Assembly: GCA_022824145.1 (NCBI GenBank)
Contig: JAJEAY010000194.1
Span: 1 to 64,000 of the forward strand
Direction: 5' to 3'
DNA: 64,000 bases
Source: Rhodobacter sp.
Lineage (GTDB): Bacteria; Pseudomonadota; Alphaproteobacteria; Rhodobacterales; Rhodobacteraceae
A program made the translations under genes and the position numbers. The notes under the pieces are model-generated. The model made no database searches. It was not told where the DNA came from and worked only from the letters and a program-made list of their open reading frames with translations. Of this stretch, positions 45,112 through 54,699 are shown piece by piece. The first letter of the stretch is position 1, and every line of letters begins with the position of its first letter.

Positions 45112-46605
45112 GTGACAGCCCAACCGAACATCCTGTTGATCGAGGCCGACCAGATGGCGGCGTTTCCGCTGGAATTCTGCAACCCCGGCGGCCAGGCGAA
45201 AACACCCAATCTCAGCGCGTTGGCGAGGGACGGTGTTGTCTTCGAGAACGCCTACTGCAACTCTCCGCTCTGCAGCCCGTCGCGCGCGTCAAAGTTCACC
45301 GGTCGCCTGCCGACGGGTCACCTGGTTTGGGGCAACGGATCTGAACTTCCCTCCGAGACGCCGACCATGATGCACTTCCTGCGATCCGCGGGCTACCGAA
45401 CGGTCTGCTCCGGAAAATGCCATTTCGTCGGCGCGGACCAGCTGCATGGCTTCGACCGAAGGCTCACCACCGATATGTATCCGTCCAACTTCGACTGGTC
45501 GATCGATTGGGAGCCAGAAGTGGACCACCGCCCAGGCACCTCCGTCCGGAAACTCGCCGTATCCGGGCCGTGCCGGACGAACAACCAGATCCTCTATGAC
45601 TCGGAAGTGCAGTTCCGGACGATCGAGTTCCTGCGGCACGAGGCCCTGGAACCTCCGGACACGCCGTTCTTCCTGCATGTCTCGTATACGCAGCCGCACG
45701 ATTCCTACCAGTCGGTGCCGAGGTTCCTGGACAGGTACAGGGACACCGAGATTGCCCTGCCGCGGCTGGACTCCGAACCAATACCCAATCCCGTAACGGA
45801 CTGGCTGGCCGTTCACCACGGGATCCGCCGGTTCCCGCCGACGGAGGAGCGGATCCGCGCCTCGCGCGAAGCCTACTATGCCATGATCTCGCACATTGAC
45901 GAGCTTGTCGGAGAGATCGTGGCGGAACTGAAGCTGCTCGGACTCTATGACGATACCCTCATCGTCTTCACCAGCGACCACGGCGACATGATGGGTGAGA
46001 GGAACATGTGGTTCAAGCGCACGTTCTGGGAGCATTCCGTCAAGGTTCCGCTGCTGCTTCACATGCCGTCGCGGCTGGCTCCCCACCGTGTCAGGAAAGC
46101 GGTGACTCTCGCGGACCTCTGCCCCACGCTGTCGGAAATCGGAGGGGCCAAGGTGGTCTCTGACCGTTGGGGCAGCCCGGACAGCGCAGGCTTCACCCGC
46201 CTGCTGACCGACGAGGACGCCTCCTGGAAAGACACAGCGGTCATGCAGTATTTTGGGCCGGGCATCGAGGCGCCTTGGTTCGCGATTCGGCGCGGGGATT
46301 TCAAGTACGCCTGCATCCACGGCTGGGGCGGCATTCTGATCAATCTTGCAGAGGATCCTGACGAGACCAACGATCTCGCGGGAGACCCGGACCACGCGGA
46401 ACTGGTCGCGACTCTGCACGACGCGCTGGTCGGCCAGCTTGATCTCGATGCGCTTACGGCCATGGTGAAGGAAAACAAGAAGCGGCGGTGTTTCCTGCAC
46501 CAGAGCCTGAAAGGGAGCCCAGGCTACGCCTGGGACCACCAGCCCGACTTCGATGCAGGCAAGCAATACGTCCGTGGCGGCGTGAACAGACCAGTGACCT
46601 GCTGA
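45112..46605 (+). CDS. Sulfatase, choline-sulfatase-like
   Basis: 497 residues, type I sulfatase. The modification site C54-S-P-S-R58 becomes formylglycine by an FGE. Metal ligands are in EADQ (D13) and TSDHGDMMGE. Choline-sulfatase-like blocks are GKCHFVGADQLHGFDRRLTT and the tail AWDHQPDFDAGKQYVRG, near the BetC C-terminus. No signal peptide, so cytoplasmic as BetC is. Start has AAAGGAG. The protein is about as long as BetC; the substrate is a sulfate ester, choline-O-sulfate being the best guess. A decayed ALDH follows. Confidence 0.86.
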   Translation: MTAQPNILLIEADQMAAFPLEFCNPGGQAKTPNLSALARDGVVFENAYCNSPLCSPSRASKFTGRLPTGHLVWGNGSELPSETPTMMHFLRSAGYRTVCSGKCHFVGADQLHGFDRRLTTDMYPSNFDWSIDWEPEVDHRPGTSVRKLAVSGPCRTNNQILYDSEVQFRTIEFLRHEALEPPDTPFFLHVSYTQPHDSYQSVPRFLDRYRDTEIALPRLDSEPIPNPVTDWLAVHHGIRRFPPTEERIRASREAYYAMISHIDELVGEIVAELKLLGLYDDTLIVFTSDHGDMMGERNMWFKRTFWEHSVKVPLLLHMPSRLAPHRVRKAVTLADLCPTLSEIGGAKVVSDRWGSPDSAGFTRLLTDEDASWKDTAVMQYFGPGIEAPWFAIRRGDFKYACIHGWGGILINLAEDPDETNDLAGDPDHAELVATLHDALVGQLDLDALTAMVKENKKRRCFLHQSLKGSPGYAWDHQPDFDAGKQYVRGGVNRPVTC

Positions 46606-46611
46606 GGAACG

Positions 46612-46808
46612 ATGGCGGCGGCGATCTATCCTGAACTGAGACTCCTGATCGACGGAACGTGGCGAAAGGGATCGGACGAAGTTTCGGAAACGGTGCCGAA
46701 TGCGGCGACGAAGGACCGCTCGCTGCGGTTCCGCGTGTATCTGCCCCGGAACTGAACGAAACACTCTCCCCGTTCAGAGCGGATCTGCCGTCTGGAGGAC
46801 GGCGTCTT
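46612..46808 (+). pseudogene. Aldehyde dehydrogenase N-terminal fragment
   Basis: ATG 46612, six bases after the sulfatase stop, gives AAAIYPELRLLIDGTWRKGS, the usual ALDH N-terminal beta strand, to VPNAATKDR; one frame on, EGPLAAVPRVSAPELNETLS continues the match. The catalytic domain is absent. It may once have been co-transcribed with the sulfatase. Confidence 0.7.
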
Positions 46809-47210
46809 CGTAGGAACGGGCACGAAGTGAGCGCCTCAGCAGCTTCTCCGTAATCGCCCTGCGGCGACCGAAACTGCCCGGACGCCCGATAACGGCAAGC
46901 CAGTTGCCAGGGTGCGAAGGGCCTCTCTTGATTCGCCGTCATTCACGAACGCGCCGGAAAGCAGGCCGAGCGCGATGCTGGAGACATTGCGCACGGACGC
47001 GCTGCCGCTATCCCATATCCTGTACAAACTGAACCGGTCGAATCACGCTCAAAGGCACGCCTTGGAACTGCCCGATCAAAACAGTCGCGAATTGGATTGG
47101 CCTTACCTCGGCGACTGGCAGTCCGGTCGTGGAACGGCAGCCAAAGAACGGCGCCCGCTTCCGCGTTCGAGACTGCCAAACAGGCCAACAGCTTTCGTCC
47201 GAGGAAATTC
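46809..47210. other. Gene-free stretch
   Basis: 402 bases between the ALDH fragment and an SDR. A minus-strand frame from about 47,027 to 46,836 could be a relic but I cannot name it. Confidence 0.4.
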
Positions 47211-47993
47211 TCAAAACGGCCTGCGCGCCAGTGAGTATGTCTGCCCGGTTGAGCCGCCTATGGGTTGCGACGCAATCCAGACCGCTAGATCCGCCACTTC
47301 GTCCGGGTGCTTGATCCGCTCCTGCGGCGGAAATCCGGGCGGAAGCCCATTCTTGAATTTCTCAAGGATCTCTTCCGGCGTAAACCGTCTCTGCCTCTCA
47401 TCCCGATTGAACATATCGGTCGCAACCGGCCCTGGGATCAGATTGTTGACATCGATCTTTCGCGGCCAGAGCTCGTTCGCAAGGCATTCGGTAAAGATGT
47501 GCAGTCCTGCCTTGGATACGGTGTAGGAGCTTTGCTGGGCGGCGGCGCGCAGCCCCATGCCCGAAGACATGTTGATGATCTTTCCGCCTTCGTTGAAGTG
47601 CTGGAGCAGGAAACGCGTGACCAGATAAACGCCCCGGATGTTGATCTCGATCGTGCGCCACCACTTCTCAGGATCGCTGTCAGCCACTTTTCCCATCTCA
47701 AGCTCAGCACCGGCGTTGTTCACGAGAATGTCGACATTGCCCAAAGCGGAAACAAGCGCGCCGCAGGCCTCTTCTGTCCCGGAGGGATCAGACAGATCGA
47801 CTGATCCCGTGTGGCACCTGACACCCAGTGTCCTGACTTCGCCGGCTACTTCCGAGAGTTCCGATTCTGAGCGGGCAAGAATGGCAACATCCGCACCAGC
47901 CTTCGCAATTCCGAGCGCAATCGCGCGTCCGATGCCGCGGCCTCCGCCGGTCACCACGGCTGTCCTGCCGGCAAGGGGTTTGGGTTTGGACAT
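47211..47993 (-). CDS. SDR family oxidoreductase
   Basis: 260 residues with TGGGRGIG, NNAG, serine in INMSSGM, and Y-T-V-S-K. ATG 47993 follows AAGGAGAAAACCAAT. It is the last gene after dctQM, separated by 508 bp, so may have its own promoter. The substrate is unknown; the gene context (TRAP, epimerase, transketolase) suggests a sugar or polyol. Confidence 0.92.
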   Translation of the reverse strand: MSKPKPLAGRTAVVTGGGRGIGRAIALGIAKAGADVAILARSESELSEVAGEVRTLGVRCHTGSVDLSDPSGTEEACGALVSALGNVDILVNNAGAELEMGKVADSDPEKWWRTIEINIRGVYLVTRFLLQHFNEGGKIINMSSGMGLRAAAQQSSYTVSKAGLHIFTECLANELWPRKIDVNNLIPGPVATDMFNRDERQRRFTPEEILEKFKNGLPPGFPPQERIKHPDEVADLAVWIASQPIGGSTGQTYSLARRPF

Positions 47994-48501
47994 ATTGGTT
48001 TTCTCCTTCAGTGTAGTGAACGCCTGGAAACCAGGACCGTCTGCGCCGGCCAAAGTCTTTCAGGCTTCGCCAGGAATCGCATTTTCCATTGATAGGCTGT
48101 CAGTATTGCTGCAGGTAACGCTGATCTGATCGTCGCCATCAGCAGCAGCTTTGCCGTTGCCAGCGTAGTCGCAGTACCCGAGGCTGACCCGCATGCTGCT
48201 CCCATTGCGCCAAAGTCCTGCTGGTGGCGTTCCGCTCCCGGAACGCTCCAGACGCGGTCTCCGCCAAAAACCCGGCATGCTGCTTGTTTCACGAGCATAA
48301 GGAGATCGATTCCTGTGCATTTCTGCCCCCGATGCCCAGTATCGATTGTGCAGGAAGAGGTGGTTTTTCCATGCATCCTCACAGAAACATCCAAGCGGAT
48401 GCCGTCGGCAAAAGCCTGACGTTCCTGCCGAAACAGAGACGCGCAGACCATTCAATGAAACGCCGGGCAAGGAGGCCGTATGGATCCAATTCTACGCTTC
48501 C
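47994..48501. other. Gap between SDR and dctQM
   Basis: 508 bases. No gene recognised; minus-strand frames are open but lack family resemblance. Confidence 0.4.
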
Positions 48502-50520
48502 TCAGTCCAAAGGCGCCAGCACGTCCATTGAATTGGGCAACCACAGGACAATTTCCGGGAACAGCGTCAGCAAGAAGATCACGACGATCTCAACGATAAC
48601 GAACGGAATGATGCCGCGGTAAATCGTGGCCGTGGACACGTTGTACTTTTTGGCGACTCCGTGGATGACGAACACGTTGATGCCGACCGGTGGCGTGATC
48701 TGCCCCATCTCCATCATGATCACCATTATGACCCCGAACCAGATGGGATCGAATCCGAGGCTCAGAACCGTTGGAAACAGGATCGGCAGGGTCAGCATCA
48801 TCATTGGAATGATGTTCATCACCATGCCGAGCACCAGATAGAGCAGCAGGATGAGCACGTAGATGACATAGCGTGAGACATCAAGCGTGTTCAGGAAGTT
48901 CGCGAAGGACAGCGGCAGGTCCGTCAAGGTGATGAAGTAGCCAAGCAATCCGACCCCGATGAGGATCGTGAAGATCATGGCACTGGTTGTGGTGGCTTCG
49001 AGAAGCGCCGCGAACAGCTTGTGACGGTTGAAACCTTTGGCGAAGAGCGCGATCAGAAGCGCGCCGCTCGCGCCGACACCCCCTGCTTCGGTGGGCGTCA
49101 GGATTCCCGAGTAGATTCCGCCAATCACCGCAGCGAAGAGCGCGCCGACCGGCCAGATGTCGAAAATCGACTTTGCGACTTCACGTGCCGCGAATTTTTC
49201 CGACCTCGGGCCAAGCCTGGGATTGATAACGCATTGGATATATGCGGCAAAGGCAAAACCAAGCGTCAGGACAATCCCCGGGATGATCCCAGCCATGAAC
49301 ATCTTGCCGATCGATTGCTCGGTAATGATGCCGTAGACCACGAATCCAATGCTCGGCGGGATCAGAATGCCCAGAGTGCCCCCGGCGGCGACTGCGCCCG
49401 TTGCCAGTGAATCGTCATAATCGTACTTTTTCATCTCCGGGATGGACACTGAGCCCATTGTCGCTGCAGATGCCACGCTGTCTCCGCATATGGCGGCGAA
49501 GCCTCCGCAGCCGGCAACGGTTCCGACCGCCAGACCGCCGGGAAGCCGTCCAAAGACCTTGATGCCCGCGTTATAAAGCTTTGCTCCAATGCCGGCGTGC
49601 AGGATAAGGAAACCCATCAGAAGGAAGAACGGGATCACGCAAAAGAAATACACTGCCACTGAGTCATAGGTGTTGATCTTGGCGACATTGAAGGCAACGT
49701 CGCTACCGATCAGGAAAACAAGCCCGGTGAATCCGGCGAAGGCCATCGAGAAGCCTACAGGGAATCCGAGCAGGAGAACGAACATCAGGAGTGCGGTGTA
49801 GAGTATGCCCACCGCGGGCGAGCTCAGATCCGGAGCGATGGCCTTGAGAATAAGACCGGACGACAGGCCAATCGCCGCCAAAGCGATGATTGCCGTCAGC
49901 GCTGCCCAGAACCTCGTGCGCCCACTGTATAGTCGGAACAGTCCTGAAAGATGCGAGAACAGCAGACCGACCAGCGTCAAGGCCAGCAAAAGCGTTCCGG
50001 CCGCAACCACCGCATACAACACCCAGTAGGGCATCCGGATAATGTCGGAAATTTCCCCGCGCTGAAACGCTTCCAGCGACCGCGACGCACTCAGCCAGCT
50101 CATCGCACCAAACAGGAATGCACCCCAGATACTGAAAATGCTCTGTAGAGTACTGTTCGTCTGCGCGGACATTTTCGATGTGATCAGGTCCACCGACACG
50201 TGCTGGTTTTTCAGCATCGTATAGGAGATGCTGAAGAACGCCATGAAGACCAACATGAAGGTCTGCAGTTCTATCATGCCCGACAGCGGTCGGCTGAAGG
50301 CTAAGCGGCTGACCAGATCGACCACCATCGCAATCGACATCAGCAACGTCAGAATGGCGGCGGCGTAGCAGAGATACCGGCACACCGGGTCGAGAATTGC
50401 GTGTATTCCCCGGGCAATCGCGCCGAAGGCATCGTCCCCCGCTTCGATTGCTGGCGGTCCGCCGCTCTCAAGCCGGGGAATGTCCAATTCGGTGTCTATA
50501 TCCGAGTCTTGCGATGTCAT
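48502..50520 (-). CDS. dctQM: Fused TRAP transporter small-large permease
   Basis: 672 residues: residues about 50-220 form the DctQ part (four membrane segments, SISYTMLKNQHVSVDLITSK) and the rest the DctM part, with FAAICGDSVASAATMGSVSI, GGTLGILIPPSIG and MGQITPPVGINVFV. Fusion is seen in SiaQM-type transporters. ATG 50520 follows GGAAGGAATTCCG. It follows its DctP gene by 187 bp. Confidence 0.95.
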   Translation of the reverse strand: MTSQDSDIDTELDIPRLESGGPPAIEAGDDAFGAIARGIHAILDPVCRYLCYAAAILTLLMSIAMVVDLVSRLAFSRPLSGMIELQTFMLVFMAFFSISYTMLKNQHVSVDLITSKMSAQTNSTLQSIFSIWGAFLFGAMSWLSASRSLEAFQRGEISDIIRMPYWVLYAVVAAGTLLLALTLVGLLFSHLSGLFRLYSGRTRFWAALTAIIALAAIGLSSGLILKAIAPDLSSPAVGILYTALLMFVLLLGFPVGFSMAFAGFTGLVFLIGSDVAFNVAKINTYDSVAVYFFCVIPFFLLMGFLILHAGIGAKLYNAGIKVFGRLPGGLAVGTVAGCGGFAAICGDSVASAATMGSVSIPEMKKYDYDDSLATGAVAAGGTLGILIPPSIGFVVYGIITEQSIGKMFMAGIIPGIVLTLGFAFAAYIQCVINPRLGPRSEKFAAREVAKSIFDIWPVGALFAAVIGGIYSGILTPTEAGGVGASGALLIALFAKGFNRHKLFAALLEATTTSAMIFTILIGVGLLGYFITLTDLPLSFANFLNTLDVSRYVIYVLILLLYLVLGMVMNIIPMMMLTLPILFPTVLSLGFDPIWFGVIMVIMMEMGQITPPVGINVFVIHGVAKKYNVSTATIYRGIIPFVIVEIVVIFLLTLFPEIVLWLPNSMDVLAPLD

Positions 50521-50707
50521 CGGAAATTCCTTCCAAGACGCGGCAGGCCAATGGGTGTCTAATGGCCTGGAGGCCAATCGCGGCGTCGCATCGGAAGCGT
50601 TGCGACGCCGGATTGCTTCAAGGAACGGATCTTGGCTCCGGTCGCCTGCTCTTCCGTGTCACCAGAACGCTGCGACCGCCAGACCCGCCCTGCCTAGAGG
50701 GGCATCA

Positions 50708-51781
50708 TCATTCCTGCCAGCTGTCTCCCCACCAGTCAGCCGAGGTGTAGTCCATGCCCTTGAACTCGGCGGTGAATTCCCGCACCTTCGCAAGAATGGC
50801 TTCGCCGTCGTTGCCTTTTTCATCCATCAGAGCTAGCCAAGCATCATAGGCAGGCTTGGTTTGCGCAACCCATCGAGCTTTCTCTTCGGCGGAAAGGCGG
50901 ATTATAGTATCGCCACGTCCTTCCATTTTTGCCACGGACGAGCCTCTGCGGTTGTCGACGATCGCACCGGTAAAGTTCGTGAGCTCGTTTTCCATCGACC
51001 GGAAGATCTCACGCTGTTCATCGGTCAGGCCGTCCCAGGTCTGCTGCGACATTGTCATCGGGATCATAACGAACGGTCCGCCCACAAGCGAGTGGTTCGA
51101 TGTATGATCCGTCATCTTCCACTTGATCAACGGCGCAGTCGGGAACCAGATGCCGTCAATCGCCTTGCGCTGCAGCGACACATAGAGGTCTTCCAGCTTG
51201 ATGTTCCGAGGCGTCGTACCCAGCAGTTCGCTGTAGGTCACCCCTGACTTCGAGAACGCACCGATCTCCAGTTTCTGCAGGTCTTCCAGTGTGCGAACCG
51301 GCTCGACATCTTTGTGGATGTGCAGATTGAAGAAGTCCGAGACGTGAAAGCCCAACGGTACCAGGCCTTCGAACTCGGCCTGAACTTCAGGAATCTCGTG
51401 GTACATCTTCTGGAAAACATGGTTTGCTTCGACCGTGCTGTCAAACTGGAACGGCAGGGTCATGACGTGGGTCGTCGGGAACAGGCTTTCCTGCGTGAAG
51501 ATGCCGGTCGTGACCACGAGGTCGACAAGGCCGGACTTAAGGCCATCGACGGTCTGCGGAGCCTTTACCAAGGTTCCGCCATGGAACCATTTGAACGTCA
51601 GCTCTCCGTTGGTGCGCCGCGTGATCTCCTCGAGATACGGCTTGTAGACGAATTCCACGAGGTAGTGGCTTTCCGGCTCATAGCTGCCGACCTTAAGTTC
51701 CTTTGCCCAGGCAGTCGGTGCCAGGACCAGCGCCGCCGCCGCGGAAACCGCAAGCGTCTTCATCCAGTCTGTCAGTTTCAT
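50708..51781 (-). CDS. dctP: TRAP transporter substrate-binding protein (third)
   Basis: 357 residues. Signal peptide ends near TAWA/KE. Mature ELKVGSYEPESHYLVEFVYK. Different from the two paralogs at 31-34 kb (no PPQHH block). DctP features are LEEITRRTNGELTFKWFHGG and LYVSLQRKAIDGIWFPTAPL. Located 69 bp after the epimerase in the operon. Confidence 0.93.
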   Translation of the reverse strand: MKLTDWMKTLAVSAAAALVLAPTAWAKELKVGSYEPESHYLVEFVYKPYLEEITRRTNGELTFKWFHGGTLVKAPQTVDGLKSGLVDLVVTTGIFTQESLFPTTHVMTLPFQFDSTVEANHVFQKMYHEIPEVQAEFEGLVPLGFHVSDFFNLHIHKDVEPVRTLEDLQKLEIGAFSKSGVTYSELLGTTPRNIKLEDLYVSLQRKAIDGIWFPTAPLIKWKMTDHTSNHSLVGGPFVMIPMTMSQQTWDGLTDEQREIFRSMENELTNFTGAIVDNRRGSSVAKMEGRGDTIIRLSAEEKARWVAQTKPAYDAWLALMDEKGNDGEAILAKVREFTAEFKGMDYTSADWWGDSWQE

Positions 51782-51850
51782 TTCAGTCTCCTCTGTGTTG
51801 ATCTGACAATGTTCGAGCGTTCTATCGCCCTGATTTTTGGGCTGCGGCCG

Positions 51851-52777
51851 TCAGGCCACCGCCAATGATCTGCGTACTGTCTCGACATGTTCCTTCATGC
51901 CCCGCCGAATCGAATATTCCGGTCTCCACCCAAGCTCGTCCCGCGCCTGTGTGTCATCGAATGAAGACGCATATGGATAGGGGGCCGGAGCCGAATGCCG
52001 CATCTTGATCCGGGCCTTGGGAAACAGTTCCTGAGCGATGTTCATCGCTTCACGGACGGAATGGACTTCTCCCATGATGTTGTAGGCAACCCGTGAGTGG
52101 GTGCCTTTTTCCAACATCAATATCAGAGACCTGACGGCGTCGTGGACGTAAAGCCAGTCGCCGGCCTGATCGGCGTCCTCAACCACCACTTCTTCGCCAC
52201 GGGCAATGGCGTCCAAGAGAAATGACGAATGCAGAGCCGTGAGCCCAGTGGTTCGGCCCGGGCCGTATACCCAGGGAAACCGAACGGCCCCAACCGACAG
52301 GCCATGAACCCTGCGGTACCAGTCAAGAAGGTTCTCACAGGCCAATTTGGTTTGACCATAAACGGTTTCGGGAAGCTTGACGGCATCATTCGCGACTGGT
52401 TCCGGCAGTCCGCGTCCGAACACGGAGGGCGAGCTTGCCATCACGAAGCGCCTTGTTCCCTGCGCGACGCACCAACGCAGCAACGCAAGCGTCGCCATAA
52501 CGTTTATGCGGAAACCTAGCTGCGGGTTGGCTTCGCAGGCCTCCGCAAGCAAGCCGGCCAAATGCACAATGCCGTCCGGGCGGACCCTGAGCACGAGTTC
52601 CTTGGCCTCAGCATCACTGCCAAGGTCGGCGCGCTCATAAGGGATGTTCAGTTTCGACGTGATCCACCTCGGTTCCGCAACTGCATCTGTCGCGACGACC
52701 TGGTGACCCCGATCAACCAAAGCAGGGATCAGGTGTGATCCAATAAACCCTGTTGCTCCGGTTACCAACGTCTTCAT
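51851..52777 (-). CDS. NAD-dependent epimerase/dehydratase
   Basis: 308 residues, extended SDR. NAD loop TGATGFIGSH at 7-16, active serine region MASSPSVFG, and Y-G-Q-T-K in VYGQTKLACENLL. The C-terminal part fits sugar epimerases. Which sugar it uses is unknown. It lies 39 bp after the transketolase N-terminal subunit gene. Confidence 0.93.
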   Translation of the reverse strand: MKTLVTGATGFIGSHLIPALVDRGHQVVATDAVAEPRWITSKLNIPYERADLGSDAEAKELVLRVRPDGIVHLAGLLAEACEANPQLGFRINVMATLALLRWCVAQGTRRFVMASSPSVFGRGLPEPVANDAVKLPETVYGQTKLACENLLDWYRRVHGLSVGAVRFPWVYGPGRTTGLTALHSSFLLDAIARGEEVVVEDADQAGDWLYVHDAVRSLILMLEKGTHSRVAYNIMGEVHSVREAMNIAQELFPKARIKMRHSAPAPYPYASSFDDTQARDELGWRPEYSIRRGMKEHVETVRRSLAVA

Positions 52778-52816
52778 GTATACCCCTTCAATTGGTCCGC
52801 AGACGAGTCAGACCGG

Positions 52817-53704
52817 TCAGTTCCGGCTTTGATCAAGTTCAGCCAGTTCCGCCTCAAGCGTTTCGATTGTGCCGAGGATCTCCTGCCAACCCGCCTCCCA
52901 TTCGAGATTCCCCGTGTCCCAACGCCCGTTAGCACCCACGAAGTGGGCGAATGGAATCGCGTCCTGGTAGACTTTGATGCCAGCGAAGATCCTGGTGTCG
53001 GCGATCATTGCGTATGGCTTGCCGTTGACGTTCCGGGCTTCTTCGAAGGCATCCAGAATCTCGGGAATCGAATTGCCGTCGATTTGGCGCGTGTGGAACC
53101 CGAAGGCTTCCATCTTGTCCTTGATAGGCTCGACCGCCATCACGTCCGAGGTTTTGCCCGTGGCGCCCAAATCGTTGTTGTCGATGATGATGATGAAGTT
53201 CGACAGCCTGTAATGCGCAGCGAACATGAACGCTTCCCAAACGCTGCCTTCATGAAGCTCGCCATCTGAGAGCAAACAGAACACGCGTTTGCCGGACCCC
53301 TTCTTGCGCTCACCAAGAGCGATTCCGGCGGCCTGGGACACACCCGTCCCGAGGGATCCCGACGTGATCTCAAAGCCTCGCGCTCCTTCGATGGGACTTT
53401 GGTCAATAGGAGACCCGTCGGCGCCCATCGTGCGCAGTTCTTCCATACTGTAGATGCCCAACTCGGCCATCGCGGCGAAGTTAATGATGGTGTCGTGGCC
53501 GTTCGAATTGACGAAACGGTCGTGATACCAACCGTTCCCATCCGGGCGCATCTCGTCGAAGTAGATGCAGGCGCCGACATCTGACAAGGCAACGCCCTGC
53601 CCCGCATAGCCGCCACGCTGCATGCAGATGTCCACGACGTTCCGACGCATTTTCGCGGCCTGGAGTTCCAGAGTCTTAATGCGAACTGCCGACTGGCCTG
53701 TCAT
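52817..53704 (-). CDS. Transketolase N-terminal subunit
   Basis: 295 residues: the thiamine-diphosphate-binding half of a split transketolase. GDG-type motif is SDGELHEGSVWEAFMFAAHY then IIIIDNNDLG, where N is a metal ligand; HDTIINF and GSLGTGVSQAAGIALG are also family blocks. ATG 53704 overlaps the C-terminal subunit stop by four bases (ATGA) and has GGAGG upstream. It transfers two-carbon units between sugar phosphates when joined by the C-terminal subunit. Confidence 0.95.
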   Translation of the reverse strand: MTGQSAVRIKTLELQAAKMRRNVVDICMQRGGYAGQGVALSDVGACIYFDEMRPDGNGWYHDRFVNSNGHDTIINFAAMAELGIYSMEELRTMGADGSPIDQSPIEGARGFEITSGSLGTGVSQAAGIALGERKKGSGKRVFCLLSDGELHEGSVWEAFMFAAHYRLSNFIIIIDNNDLGATGKTSDVMAVEPIKDKMEAFGFHTRQIDGNSIPEILDAFEEARNVNGKPYAMIADTRIFAGIKVYQDAIPFAHFVGANGRWDTGNLEWEAGWQEILGTIETLEAELAELDQSRN

Positions 53705-54699
53705 CGCATTACCTCCTCGATCCGCTTTGCCAGAGCTGGACCGTCCAAGCCGAAATGCTGCCTGATATGTCCGATTGAGCCACCCGGCGCCCAACTGTCG
53801 GGAACACCGACCCGGGTAATGCGCGGGCCACGCCCGACCGTGCAGACGATTTCGCTCACCAGCCCGCCGAGACCTGTCGAGATCTGATGGTTCTCGACCG
53901 TTACGATCTGGTCATGCGCAAAGCAGTAGTCGATGATTTCCCGCTCATTCACCGGCTTGATCGTCGGCACATGAAGGAGCGAATGATCGAAACCCTGGTC
54001 GACAAGGATGTCGGACGCCTCGACCGCCCATTGCGAGGCATGGCCGCATGAAATCACGCCCACACCTGTGCCGGTGCGCAGCGGATAGGTCTTGCCAAGC
54101 TCAAACCTGAACGCCCTGGGGTCGAGCATCCGAGGCGTCGTTCCGCGATGCCCGCGCATGTAGACAAGACCTGACGTTTCGCATGCCACATCCAGTGCCT
54201 GGGCAAAGTCTGTCACGTCCATCGGATCGATGACCGTAGCGTGGGGCACCGCCCGCAGCATTCCCAAGTCCTCCGTACCCTGATGGTGGATCGGTGCGGG
54301 GCTCGAGATGCCCGGAGTGAAGCCGACGCATATGCCTGTGTTTCTGCTGGTACCCATGCAGATCACCATCTGATCAAAGCACCGGCGGGAGGCGTAGCTT
54401 CCGAACGTCGATGTAATTGGGACAAAACCGGCCTTGGCCAAGCCCGCGGCAACTCCGACAAGGTTCTGCTCAGCCATGCCCACATCCACGTACTGATCAG
54501 GGAGTTCCTTGGTGACTTTGAAGAGATCAACATATTGGCTGAGGTCTGCACTCATCATGATGACGTCTTCCCGGCGTCTGCAGAGATCGAAGCTGATGTC
54601 GTCAAAGGCGGACGGAACCTTTTGGCGTTCCTCTGTCGTCAGGAGCATGTGTCGTGCACTCTCGCGATGGCATGAATGTTCATATGGAGCCGGCGACAT
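53701..54699 (-). CDS. Transketolase C-terminal subunit
   Basis: 332 residues, pyrimidine-binding and C-terminal domains. It contains DVGMAEQNLVGVAAGLAKAG with the catalytic glutamate, and HQGTEDLGMLRAVPHATVI. ATG 54699 has GGAGG but lies in the 3' end of the preceding SDR; ATG 54648 is the other option. It is coupled to the N-terminal subunit by ATGA. Confidence 0.93.
   Translation of the reverse strand: MSPAPYEHSCHRESARHMLLTTEERQKVPSAFDDISFDLCRRREDVIMMSADLSQYVDLFKVTKELPDQYVDVGMAEQNLVGVAAGLAKAGFVPITSTFGSYASRRCFDQMVICMGTSRNTGICVGFTPGISSPAPIHHQGTEDLGMLRAVPHATVIDPMDVTDFAQALDVACETSGLVYMRGHRGTTPRMLDPRAFRFELGKTYPLRTGTGVGVISCGHASQWAVEASDILVDQGFDHSLLHVPTIKPVNEREIIDYCFAHDQIVTVENHQISTGLGGLVSEIVCTVGRGPRITRVGVPDSWAPGGSIGHIRQHFGLDGPALAKRIEEVMR

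Noticed and set aside
45289..46764. 491-codon minus-strand frame opposite the sulfatase
   Set aside because: Mirror of a strongly supported sulfatase gene; long antisense frames are common in GC-rich DNA.
48008..48451. 147-codon minus-strand frame between dctQM and the SDR
   Set aside because: No family match and weak start; kept only as a gene-free stretch.
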